The position numbers were made by a program, and so were the translations under genes. Shown here in pieces: positions 37,313 to 49,000 of a DNA stretch of 64,000 nt. This stretch comes from Plumapathes pennacea (lineage: Eukaryota; Cnidaria; Anthozoa; Antipatharia; Myriopathidae), in contig OZ038464.1 in the NCBI GenBank assembly GCA_964036295.1, forward strand, positions 363,501-427,500, in the 5' to 3' direction. The notes under the pieces are model-generated. The model was not told the DNA's origin and ran no database searches. It saw only the letters and a list, made by a program, of their open reading frames with translations. Numbering within the stretch: the first letter of the stretch is position 1; each line of letters starts with the position of its first letter.

Positions 37313-38571
37313 CACGGGGTGCGACTATGAAGAACATGTGCCAACGGCCAGTCTGTGATTTTTAGATTTCTGTGTAATGTATTGCTGCATGTCCGGCGCT
37401 CGAGGCGTCAGCTTTTGATCGTCACGTGACTTATGGATTTTTAGCCTTTCACTGCTTGGGGCGAGTTCGATTCTTTCGACTTCGAAATCTTTTAACTCTT
37501 AAACTGTCCGAGAAAAACTAAAGATGTGGCCACTCAAATGAAAAGCAAATGAGTACATTGTAATAACAGCGTTCACTTCCAACTTCTGAACGATCAAATA
37601 AAAGCTCTGAATGTGTACATTCGAATATCAGGGTTCAATTCCAGCCTCTGAACTTTTAAATGAAGGCTAAAGGTGTGACCAGGTGTAAAGCTGAAACTTT
37701 TATGGAGACTAAAAATTACGCAGCACTGTTATCTCTGTGCAATAAGGGAAAGGAGGGGACGTCGTTTTAATAATTATTTCAGCATTCAGAGTTTACCAGT
37801 TAGTTTACTTTACAGCTATTCTCCCATCCACTCGTAGAATGTGTATGAATGATATAGTGAGAATTGACAGCTGAATCAGTTTTCAGACGCCTCCTTATTG
37901 TGTTCCTTATTTCCGTGATTATTTATCTGGTTAACCTCTTCCTTCTACTGTTCTCTTTTTAAAGAATATACCAGAGCAAAGAAAGTTTGGACGGAGCAGA
38001 TTCCTCTTTTTCTCACTTGAACTGACTGAAAGAACGGTTGAATATTAGGTAACTATCTAAGCAGGAACAATAGAAGTTGGCATTGCGTATGCACTTGTGA
38101 AGAGTTTTTCATTCTGGTCATTATCTTGCCCTACTAAGTTATAATAGACATCATAAATTGACGCCATATTTAAATAAATCTATACCATTTATTTTCTATA
38201 TTACAAGTCTGAAGAGCATCATAGTGCTTTATATAGAATACACTTTCTACTATTTTTTATGAGCTCCGCCGTGGATCTCTGTTATAACGACGAGATATGA
38301 TATATAATGTTGACGGACCATCAAAAGTTCTATGAAGTCGGTTTACAGTTTACAGCAGACTGCTTCCTACACATTGGTTTGAGTTCTTGGAATTCGAACT
38401 ACTTACTGGCGTTTTAGTGTTGTTATTCCAAAAACGAGCAGTTCTCTAACTAGCCTAACAGAGTTTACAGAAATATCGAGTCTGTCACGGACTGTGACGT
38501 CATCTACCCGAAATCCTGTTCGGCCCCTGGTCTCTCTGACTATGTAAGTCCCGGATCGTTCCCGGCGTGCA
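37313..38571. other. Convergent intergenic region of ligands C and D
   Basis: Contains the inverse 89-bp repeat at 37510-37690 and a relic repeat with TGTATGAATGATATAGTGAG near 37842. Candidate poly(A) words are AATAAA at 37597 (+) for C and a minus-strand AATAAA near 38187 for D. Confidence 0.5.
37510..37690 (-). repeat. 89-bp minisatellite, copy 6
   Basis: Two diverged inverse units: GTGGCCACTCAAATGAAAAG, then TTCACTTCCAACTTCTGAAC, then AATGTGTACATTCGAATATC. Confidence 0.75.
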
Positions 38572-40920
38572 TCAGTGGCACCCACACTTGTTGACGACCA
38601 TGTTTAGGAACTTTTTAAGGACAACGTTGTTGTCATCATCCAGGTACAGAATCGTAATGGGGGAGAGAGACACAGGAACACAGCACGGTTCTTCCACTTG
38701 CTCCGTGTGCACGTGTACAAGCGACTGGATGATCGCGTGATTGGTTGTGGACGATTCACGGGGGATAGGGTTTGTGCATGCGCCACCACATCTGTACGCG
38801 TTGTATCCGTGCGGTGCGATGATAAAGTTGTCCATGCCGATATCGCTGAAGCTCACGTACATTGCCGACCTCTTGCAGCCGTCGCGCACATCCGGGTCAT
38901 CTGTGACGTCACTTTCGGGATGACGACGACGCCTCCTCTTGAGGGGCTTCCGCTGACCCATGCCTCGAAGGCCTGCAAAATATTTGTTAAAGTTAGTCGA
39001 GGAAAAGGCCCGATTGTTTACGCACACAAACTGAACCATTGCATTTGACATGGAATAGAACTAGCTGTGCCAAGTGCTCTGGTTTGCTGTCATTATCCAG
39101 AACGCCATTGTTTTACTTTCTTGGTTCACTCACCTGGAAGGGTGGCCACGTGATTTTCATAATCAGTATAGACAACTAGCCAAGGGTACAATTCAGGACT
39201 CAGGCCATTATCTTCTGGCAGATGGATCCCCCAGCTTTTTTGTGGGTTTTGTAGCCATTCTCGGAAGAGAGACGTAATATTAAATTCAGTCCAGCCTGAG
39301 TGACCAAGCGGAAGGGTCTGGCGTGATATCACGTGTCCACTTGTGACGTCATAGGCTGGGATGCTCCCAGGCTTACGTGCGAAGAGGTAGATTTCGGCCG
39401 CGCGGATTGTCGTGTAAGGGGAGATTGAGGATATGTTGAAGTGGTATTCCTGGTTTTCAAATTCTGTGAATAGAGAAGAGAGTGATGTCAGAAACAGAGG
39501 TAAAACATTTCATTGGCCAAGAGAAGAAAGCCTCTACTCTGACTGGTCGCTCATCTCTGACACGACAAACATGTTCACCATGACAATGCGTTTATCCAAC
39601 AGCGCATGCGTAAGCCAATGTGAGCCGGCTATTGTGCTGGAATTATTTCTATATTATTTGTACGGGAACAGAGTTTAAAACCGTTCTCTGCCAAACGTGA
39701 ATTTGAGTCAAGTAGGCTAGACTCGAATGATTTCATTAGAATTCAGTGTGAATTGTTAAATGGAATGGCATGAACAGCGAAACATGACAGTGAAAAAAAC
39801 CTCCCAATTATTATCAGGTTCCGCGACAAAAATCAAAGTTGAATCCCGTGCCTTTGAATTTACTCTTTTTTGTTGTTGTTGGTTGTCTATAGTTTTCTGT
39901 CATGACAGTGCTGAAGTTTGCAAGCTTTAATGGACTTTGCGCGACCTTTTGACTCGCTCAGTTGGGCAGCTTTGCGTCCAGCGGCTCTGTAAGTCCGTCA
40001 ACACGTTTGATCAAAGGACTGCTGAGACATAACAGCCCTGCTTACGCAAAATTCTGCCCTGTGTCGAAAACAAACAAACCGGTCACGGAACGGATAAAAA
40101 TCTGTACAACTTGGGCTGGAAACTTCTTCAGTAGGGAAACTATTTTACTACAAACCGCTGTTTACTGCACGATAAGTCGCCGGACAACCTTGAATATAGT
40201 ATTCGGGGCGATTGAAACTGCCTTTTATCCTGCATTCACCTATAAAACGCATGGTTGGTAAAACAAGATTTATCCTTATTAGTCGCGACTACCTCTAAGG
40301 CGATGGGTAACTTGGAATTTGAATGTTACTTTTGGATTGTTTTAAACAGGGGTCAGTATTTTGCTGTGCTGTGACTCTACTGACCTTTAGTGAACATCGG
40401 TGAACGCTTTTAGTACCGTATGACGAAATGTGGGGCACAGCTGGCTTTATCCCAAAACATTAATTGAATGACAGAATTTCTTCAGTTTCTACAGAATTGA
40501 AACTGAATAAGTGGAACTAGCAAGGTCTGTATTTGGTGGTGTTTTCTGGCAAATCCTCCGTTCCAAATTCATTTTCTTCGTCACACATAAACATCACTTA
40601 ATAGCATAGTTCTAGGTTATATAAAAAGAGATTTTTACAAAATGTGTGAGTTCGTTCACAAAACGGAAACACTTACTTTGCGCGTGGAAGAACTTCAGCA
40701 CCTTGGCAGAGCCCCTGGCTTCTTCGTCCTCGTGTTCTAATTTCCTGTAGATGTCCATGATAAAAGGCGGCGTGTTGGACTTGTGATACAGCTCCGTCCT
40801 CTTCAACAAATCCTTGGAGTCCTCTCGAGGTGCTTTCTTTGCGGCCCTGTTTAGACGGAAAGGGGTCGCGCCAACCAAGCAAGCCACGGTGAACACTACG
40901 ACAAGTTTTAAAACAGCCAT
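38572..40920 (-). CDS. TGF-beta superfamily ligand D, full-length Nodal/BMP-like precursor
   Basis: Three exons, 40920-40677, 39463-39134 and 38972-38572, with both introns in phase 1; 324 residues. Exon 1: signal peptide (MAVLKLVVVFTVACLVGA) and the N-terminal prodomain helix with PPFIMDIYRKL, a BMP/Nodal prodomain signature. Exon 2: prodomain body, with WTEFNITSLFREWLQ and an NIT and NIS glycosylation site. Exon 3: polybasic furin site (KRRRRR) and mature ligand with CKRSAMYVSFSDIG, APHGYNAYRCGGAC, TNPIPRE, TTNHAIIQSL, EEPCCVPV and final NKCGCH. The words GYNAYRC, NP and TNHAIIQSL closely match Nodal; a BMP or ADMP-like identity cannot be excluded without a tree. All seven cysteines are present. 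It acts as a secreted dimer on Ser/Thr kinase receptors if typical for the family. Confidence 0.92.
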
Positions 40921-40977
40921 CGTTGCGTTGAGTTTGGATTCGTTACAGAAAATGTATTTCCCTCCTCAGAGCCGGTC

Positions 40978-40987
40978 GTACTTATAC
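40978..40987 (-). promoter_or_regulatory. TATA box of ligand D
   Basis: GGTATAAGTA on the minus strand, about 60 bases upstream of the ATG, in a locally GC-rich setting. Confidence 0.5.
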
Positions 40988-40989
40988 CC

Positions 40990-43139
40990 CGCCACGACCG
41001 CGAAATGTCACACCGCAGTTTTGACACGACAATTAGCAGTATTGGCCCCCACTTACAAATGCACGCGCTGTGCAAATTAAAGCCTGTTATCGCTTCATGT
41101 GCGTGTTGACAGTCCCCGCTTGAGGTCCCCGGGCAGTCCCTCGTTTTAACACCGTTTTACTAGCTCAAACACCCGTTTCTTTTCCGGTGAGAACGTAGAA
41201 GAAAGCATTTTCTAACTAAACTTCAAAGTAACTTCCATAGGCTTCGAAATCGCCCCGTTTTAGTAGCCTTTTATTGGAGTCTAATCTTCGTAAGCATTTC
41301 AATTACGACATTTGAAGTCACCATATTTTACGTCTGTGCCTGTATCCTTTTAGCATTATCCGTGATTCGTTTTAAGCCTCTATGTATCTGTCATGGATTA
41401 AGGGCCAAATCTTACTCGAGCCGTGTCGGGCGATTTTAGAATTCCTGACCAAAATATTTCTTGATGCTTTCTGTCGGGACGTTGAAAGTCGCAATGAGAC
41501 CAGGACGTCTCACGTATTCTTAACTTGAGGCGAGGAAAAGTGAAGTATTTGTTTACGCAGGGAAGTTATCGATGATTGACGAGTGTTAGTAAGGACAATG
41601 ATATAGTTTTGTAGAGCTACTGTATTCTATATTTGTGACCATAAAACAACTTCAAGTATTCTCTTTGCGGTTAATCAGTTGACAGATTCAGAATCCAGCT
41701 ATTTTTGCGGAACTTGGCCTTCTGCCGATCGTACCACACTACCCAGCGTGAAAACATTAATACTCAAACAGGGGTGCAAACCTTGAACGGAATTCAAGAA
41801 AAACTCAAAAAGAAAATCAAACGGAATCCGCTCGAGAGATGGCGACAAAAAAAAAAAAAAAAAAAAAAAGTCTGTCTTAGAATTCACTGATTTTCCAAGA
41901 GTCTTGGCTATTCGTGTTCGCTTTAGGGGATCACATCCTGTTTGTAACCTCCATTGGATAACACGCAACGCAAGGCGCAACTGCCGTAACTATCTTGCTT
42001 CATATTTACATATGTATTTAGCTTTTGGAAATAATTGTATTGCTAACTGTACACCCAGCAATTTTTGACCTTTGGCGTTAAGTTGGGACACGCCTGCCAG
42101 GTTTCTTTTCTTGTGTGTGTGGAGCCGAAAACAGAGCACACTGACTTGCACGTACTGTTAAAAAAAAAATGCTAAAACTTCAAACAATGTTCCTTCCTGA
42201 TTGCCTTAAAAGCTTATAAATTATGGGCCGCAAAACCCGGTCTTCCGCGTGTTTCCATTGCTTAACTGCTACACTACTGTTGCTTCAAACGGAGAAAACA
42301 TTGAAATGCAGGACAAATCACGCGTGGAGATGTACGGTAACTTTATCGGCTACGTACTTTTTTGATGCTTTGGCTGTATAGATTGTAACTGAATGATATT
42401 CAAGAACGTTCGAAGTTAAAAACAGTTTAACAGTATAACTTAATAAAAAATACGTCAAATTTTCTCTGACCGATCTCACAAGGAAAAATGCAAGAGTTTG
42501 AGAAATATGCAGGATCAAACTGCATGCTAATTCGTAGTGTCGCGGTGCCCGCTTGGTCCGAACTCTTTCGCCAAGAAGCGGCGCAGTTCGTGCCGAAGAA
42601 TATACATGTGGCGGCAAAGCTTGCTGTAACCTTTCCCAGCATGACTTTTATCCAATAGTCAAATGCCAAACTCTTCAAACGCCGCAGTGAGATCAGATTA
42701 AAGCGATTTTCCTTATGGAATAACACAGGAATTTCCAGAAATAAAACCGCGAGGCGGCCGCGTATTTTCCTGACGTGATGAATTCCTAATTTTCAAGGTT
42801 TCAAATCTAAAACTCGCGACGATTACAGTGCTCTCCACAGACTTCAACTTTACAGAAACGAGGTTTTTTAAAATTTCCATCAAAGAAATTCGGCTGGCGG
42901 TTTTGCGCACATGACTCCCTCCGGTCCAGTTCACAGGATATGAAACGCGGTCTCTTTTGAAGTTTTACAAAAGTGCCCGAAGAACGCAAGGCTGAAGTGA
43001 ACTATCAGTGACTCTTTAATGACAGGGCTTCCTACCGAACAGACACTGCAGCACAAGGCATACCCCCTTAGTGAGGACTTCAACACCAACTCAACAATGC
43101 CGCGGCTTTGGTGAGCCGCTTTTTGTCAAATCTGCGTGG
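40990..43139. other. Intergenic sequence right of ligand D
   Basis: No gene supported. Contains an A run at 41849-41869 and AT-rich unique-looking sequence. Confidence 0.5.
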
Positions 43140-43520
43140 GTGTCTATAAAACGAAGACCGAAGACCCAAAAACGAAGATGCCCTTTTTTTCTGTTGTATC
43201 ATCATGAAAAGTCACGAAATGTCGTAAAACACAACTTATACAACAAAAAGACCATTCAGCAATGAAATAACCAGGGTCTTCGTTTTATAGTTTACCCCCA
43301 CCAAAACTACAAAACGAAGACCCCCTTCAAATCGGCTCAAAGTTTCGTAAACAACCTTAAATGCGCTCGAAAACTACATTTCAGCAACCAAAAACACTAG
43401 AAACGCGCATATATTAGAAATTGATCAGGGTCTTCGTTTTATAGTTTACCCCCACCAAAACTACAAAACGAAGACCCCCTTCAATTCGGCTCGAAGTTTC
43501 GTAAACAACACTAATTGCTC
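43140..43520. repeat. Palindromic GGGTCTTCGTTTTATAG repeats
   Basis: Two 55-bp palindromes (about 43275-43330 and 43430-43483), in which GGGTCTTCGTTTTATAGTTT pairs with AAACTACAAAACGAAGACCC. They belong to a duplicated block with about 159-base spacing that continues into ATCGGCTC-AAGTTTCGTAAACAAC. A further partial copy is at 43147-43180. Confidence 0.85.
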
Positions 43521-43539
43521 TCGAAGTTCCTCTGCATCT

Positions 43540-43758
43540 GGGCGCGTTCGATTGGGTCAATTCCGCAATAGGAATAGCGATACCGATTGATAAAATACTT
43601 TTCTTTGGAGCTGAATTATGTCGAGATGTATTAGGAGCAACTCGACATGTCAGCTTGAAGGTTTTGAAAACGACCCCGAAAAAAATTCCCCCAGAACAAG
43701 CAAAACTTTAGATCATTTTAGCTCCTCCTATTCCGGAATACGATCAATCTATCGCCCC
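43540..43758. mobile_element. Harbinger-like MITE, copy 2
   Basis: Same interior as the 30064 element, with TIRs GGGCGCGTTCGATTG and CAATCTATCGCCCC and an inner inverted word ATTCCG-AATAGG. The flanking duplication is not preserved. Confidence 0.65.
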
Positions 43759-43760
43759 CT

Positions 43761-43899
43761 AAGTGCACGCTAAAACCTTCTTGCATCACTTGTGCTCTTA
43801 TTTGATACATTCACCTGAGGTCGCTAAAGTGGGGTCGATCCATTAACGCGCGTCCACATTCACGTTTTTGATGCAAGACTGGGTTTTAGCGTGCACAAT
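43761..43899. repeat. Foldback element of about 139 bp
   Basis: GTGCACGCTAAAACC followed by CTTGCATCA is answered by TGATGCAAG and GGTTTTAGCGTGCAC. The centre (TTTGATACATTCACCTGAGG to ACGCGCGT) is repeated alone at 44277-44335. Confidence 0.75.
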
Positions 43900-46068
43900 T
43901 AATTATTAAAAATTGAACCGTGAACCAGGAGAGAAATGAAAATTTACGAGATTGAGAGGCTACGCGGCTTGACTTGCGCTAAATGAATGAGGATACTTTA
44001 CAAAATGGTCTGCCCGATTATTTACCGAACTCGGTGCGTTTGAAGATCATCGTTGAACTAATTTTACTACATTCGGAAAACGATCCTCTATTCAGCGGCG
44101 AGGCTTTGGTATCGGTGCTAAAAATAATGGCTTTATAATTAAATCCGCGGCGAGTTCAGTACATCTGATCAGCAGGGTTTCGGTGACTCATAAGAAGCGT
44201 CTTGTTCACTATTTTATAATGATCCCTGCACCTGTAGATAATCTTCTACTTGAAGAAAGGATAAAGGCGTATGCTCTATTTGATACATTCACCTGAGGTC
44301 GCTAAAGTAGGGGTCGATCTACTGACGCGCGTTCACATTCATTTCTTGGTAAAATCCGTTGGGTCTATCTGTTCGAACTACAATATATTAACAAAAAGTT
44401 GGTTGTTCCGTTATTAGCTTAGATTTAGATCTCCCTTGGTAGCGATGCTGTAAAGTTTGTTTTCGAATAAACAAATTTTATTGATCAATAGATAAGAGTA
44501 CCTTCTCCTTGACTCACACGTGCATCCGACATTGTCGGAACTTCGCTGCAATTTTTTCGCATCAACTTCCGCCATGGGGTGAAAAAAAAAAAAAATAAAT
44601 ATCGTTTATTTAAAGTCGAAGCATAGGGAGTGATTGCCCATCCACACGAGCCAGAGGCTCTTGTTCACCGCGAGTCTCGAGTGTGTCCTCGCACGGACCG
44701 TTTTGTGGTAAAACTATACTTCACAATATACTTGTTTTGTCTCCATCAACTTTTGTCGGGCTGCTATTGTTTCCTCTTTTGTCATTATTGTTTCAGTTTC
44801 AGGGGCCGGTTTCCTGATTATCTCATGCGCAATGTCTGCACAAGCAGTGTATGATCAATAGGGTGCTGACAAGCTCAACGAGCGCAATCTCTGGGCGTAT
44901 CACGTGGTTTCTCTTCCGACTACCGACTTCACCAAAATCTCTGCGCAACTTGGTGAATCTGTCTGAATTCATGCATTTGTTGGACACCAACGTGCGCAAC
45001 TTCTCGGAGAATAACGTTGCGGACTCTTAACAATCCTAAACTGAGTTTAAGAAAAATTCTGCGCAATGTGGCAAATCCTTTTAGAGTTATTCACTGATTG
45101 GTGTTGGCTTCCGTTGTCATTTTTCAACTATAAGGTTAATATAGCGCCATGTTTACGGTGAGTGCGGGCTGTTAGCTCTCAATCATTTCCGACGCGTTTT
45201 GTTTGCGTCTCAGCCTGGTTAGTGTTAAAAGCGCTCCCCGGGGACGTCAGCTTGATCCTGAGACCTGCATATCGGAGGTCACTGTAATTCTGAGACCAGC
45301 TGGTTTGTCTTGAACTGTGATAAATCTGGCAGAAGTTCAGTCTTTTGTCTCTAATCCTTATAAAAATGCGTACAATCACCTGAGTAGCTCTGTGTGGGGA
45401 CTCCAGCTTCATATCATTCATTTTGACCTCCTTCAAGATGCACCGCGTTGGCACCTCCTCAGTTAGTATAAAGATTAAAAGAATCTTCTACCAACGCATC
45501 GTTTCGCACCTCATTCACCGCCCAAGCAATTAAGACGCCATTTGCGGTTCTAGCATTCTATCATCAGCACTTCTTCCAAGTGTTTCACGTCTCATACCAA
45601 ACGTTCATTTAGCGGTACAAATTTCGCGAAAAGAGAGCGAGTGTTATGTGACGCCTCTTGGCGCCAATTCAATAAAGCATTTACAAGTGTATTTGGACCA
45701 ATTTCTCCACACGTTAAGACACACTTTAATCCAATACAATGGCCAAATACTGTTGTGGTTGTGCACTAGGAACCTGTATCGGTAATATTGTACAGACTTT
45801 GCTGGATTAGAGTCCGTTTAGTGGTGTTTGAATAATGGTCCAACTTGTAAAATACACGTGTAAATGTTTATTGAATTGGCTCCTGTTCTTCAGCTTGTTT
45901 CCAGACCTCCTCAAAGTTCTGACCGGGATGGCCCTGGAAACGAGGTTGGATTCCGCTGACCAATTCATGCGCAGTAAATTGTTTCACTCGACGCCATCTT
46001 GGATTTGATACATCAAGTCGTTTGAAGCGAGAAATTGTGGGTATTTTCTTCTTTGGAAGGCTTGAAAG
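43900..46068. other. Intergenic sequence left of MFAP1
   Basis: No gene supported. Holds a second copy of the foldback centre at 44277-44335, an A run at 44581-44594 and a transposon-end-like word (CCTGGAAACGAGGTTGG) near 45935. Confidence 0.5.
45992..46002 (-). promoter_or_regulatory. YY1-like motif upstream of MFAP1
   Basis: CCAAGATGGCG on the minus strand, 67 bases before the MFAP1 ATG; close to the YY1 consensus found in many housekeeping promoters. Confidence 0.45.
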
Positions 46069-49000
46069 ATGGCTGCAGCTGTAGCTAGAGTTCCTATTAA
46101 CAGCACAGCTGGTGCTGTGCCTATCAAAAATGAGAAAGGTGAGATTTTGTTGGCGTTTATCGTGGCTTAATTTGTGATTCCTGCTTTTGAGATGTGAAAC
46201 TAAAACAGTGTTTGGACTGATCTGAGCTCTTGACATTTATTTTACAGGGGAGCTTACTATGCAGAAAGTTAAGGTCAGCAGATATGTGGCTGGCAAACGG
46301 TAGGTATCCACTTTTAACAGTGAAAACTGTACTCCTGATCCCATGTAAACATATAAAGCCTCTTAGCTTGTATTAAGGATCTAACATGATTTCCAAAGAT
46401 TTCCATTCTTTATGTATTTGTGCGTGGAAAGTCAGGTAGTCATCATGGGAAGTCAGTTGAAACATCTTTATAAGAAGCACATTATCTCTCAGACAACACA
46501 GAGCTAGAGCTATATCCATAGCCTATGTATACACTTTCTTCGATACCTATAAAGCTACATATTCAGTCTTGTTAACTTACAGATCCTATTACCTACTTAA
46601 TACGTGTTACTTCATTGTATAAACCTTTATTACCCTATTTATTTCATTTTGTAACCTACGCCGTTAGTAATTAAAATTTGTACGAGGGAGCATGCGCCCA
46701 AAAACCCATAATGGGTTGTAGCATGCTTCCTCCACTTATCATCGACTTAGAATTATCATTTCTGTAAACAAATACCCTAAAAGTAAGTGGAAATAAAAAC
46801 CTTTGAACCTTGGAACCTTTGTAGTCTGATGGAAAAATAACTGAATATATAACAGTCTTCTAGCCTGTTGGCTACTGAGTGATGTTTTCTTACTAAAGCC
46901 CAGTGTCAACATTTGCTAGCCCCGGGCATTTCGAGCAGTGACAAGAGACCTTTTGAAGAGTAAACACAGTTAAGACGATTAATGCCATAAGCCTCTTGTC
47001 ATCGTGTTGTTTCAGGCCGGAGTATGCAAAGTATTCCAGTGACGAGGATGAGCAGGAGGAAGAACTGTTGGGAGAACAGGTGTTTGGACACAACACAGAG
47101 ATAAACGATGAAGAAATTGAAAAGGTGATGATGCTGTGAACAGTGATGTGTACTGTTGCAAAACCTCTTTTAAAATGTTGATAAGCAGATGGGTAACCAT
47201 ACCTGAACCTTTCACTCTTGCGTTGAAGTAAAGATTCTCCACATAATTCAAGAAGAAATGTATGAGTGATGTAGTGAGAGTTAGTAGTTTGATCTGGACA
47301 AGAGATCAGAAGCCAAGCCCACCATACTGTTTAACATATCTCTGGTGAGAGACTGGAGGAGAAAATTGAAGTTGATCACTAACTCAGGAGTAAGGTGGTA
47401 GGAGTCTTGTTCCCAATGATTGCAGTAAATTCTGTTGAGATGATGCTTTGATTTTGATGGGAGGATAACAGTACTTTTGTTGTTCTGTGTGCCGCTAGGT
47501 TTACGAGAGGGCTGAGAAAACAGACAGAAGGTTGCGGCGTCTTCAAGAGCGTGCAAAAGATGAAGCAGAGGATGAAGACATGTAAGATGGAAGAGATAAA
47601 ATAAGAAGAAGAAGAAAAAGATGGAAAAGATAAATCCTTTACTGTTTCTGTCTGAATGAAGAATTATGCAGATTAAAATTTGTTCTGGACAGTATTGTCT
47701 AAAGTTAAGCAGTTTGATTTAAGACTGTGGTTTTTCAGATAGAAAAAGACCTTTTTACTCAATTTGTGTTAGCTAAGCTTTTTATATCAGGTAGTTAATT
47801 TTGCCTGCTTTATGTAAACAGGAATGTTTAAGGGGTGGCTAAATGTGAACTTATATGTTAAACAGACTACCAATAGTAAAATATCATTAAGCTTGTACAG
47901 GGTTTGACTTGGACACTGTTTTTCACAGGGAAATGCCTCGACGCAGACTTCGTGAGCCGGAAGTCATTGCCACAGGTGAAGATGAAGCATCTGGCAATGA
48001 GGTAAATTGACCATGTCAATCCTAACCCCACTGAACTCTGCATTTAGTAAGTGAACAAGAAAGAGAGTATTGTGGCTTTTACTGGAATATGTTCTGAGAG
48101 CTGTGGACGTGATCAGTATCTAACAAAAACTTTCTTATTTATGGCAGAACCTTGAGTTGGCCCATTGTAGCTATTGTGTGCTTACAAAGATGTTGCAGAG
48201 GCAGCAAAATTATTCTTTTGAGCTTGATGCAATTATACCCCCAGATAACCCTGGGGATTGATTGTCAGACCTGCCTGTGGTGGTTAGACCAACTAACTCT
48301 CACTTATTGTCCCTTTTGATAATATTGGATTGCAATAATGCTTTTTGAGAGGGTTTATTTTTCATTCTTTAAATGTAATTTTGGGTGGAAGATATCTTGG
48401 GTTAAGAATCTGACTGGCTGGTACTATGCTTCACATCATCACAATAAAGTTGCCCAGAAAGCAAACTGTGATAGCTGTTATACTGGAGCTCTTTTTTGCT
48501 CATTATTTGCAGGAAGAGAGTGAGATGAGGCTAAGAGTACAAGATATGGAAGAGAGCAGGTGAAGAAATCAAAACATTCACTGCACATAATAATTATTTT
48601 GATTTCATCATAATTATTATGATGTACATGCAGCTAAATATACACCCTGGTCAGAAGTCCTTGGGGCACCTGATAATTTTTCTATTTTATTTATTTCACC
48701 CTCTGAACACTGGTCAAATTGGCTAAAACTCCCCCACCCCTCCCTTCAAACAATTTTGTGAGGAAGTGAGAGGGGGGGAGGGGGGGGGGGAGATTGATAT
48801 AATGTTAAGTGTTCCAAACACCTTACACCTCTGACCTCCAAACTTCATGTATTATAGTTATTTTATGATTGTACATGACATCTGTATGCATGTGTAATAC
48901 TTGATGTCTCTTTTCTTGTCTCTCCAGTGATGATGAGGAGATGGATGAAGATGTAAGTTGGAGACATCTTTGTTTGAAGTTTGGTTTCATACAGTGTACA

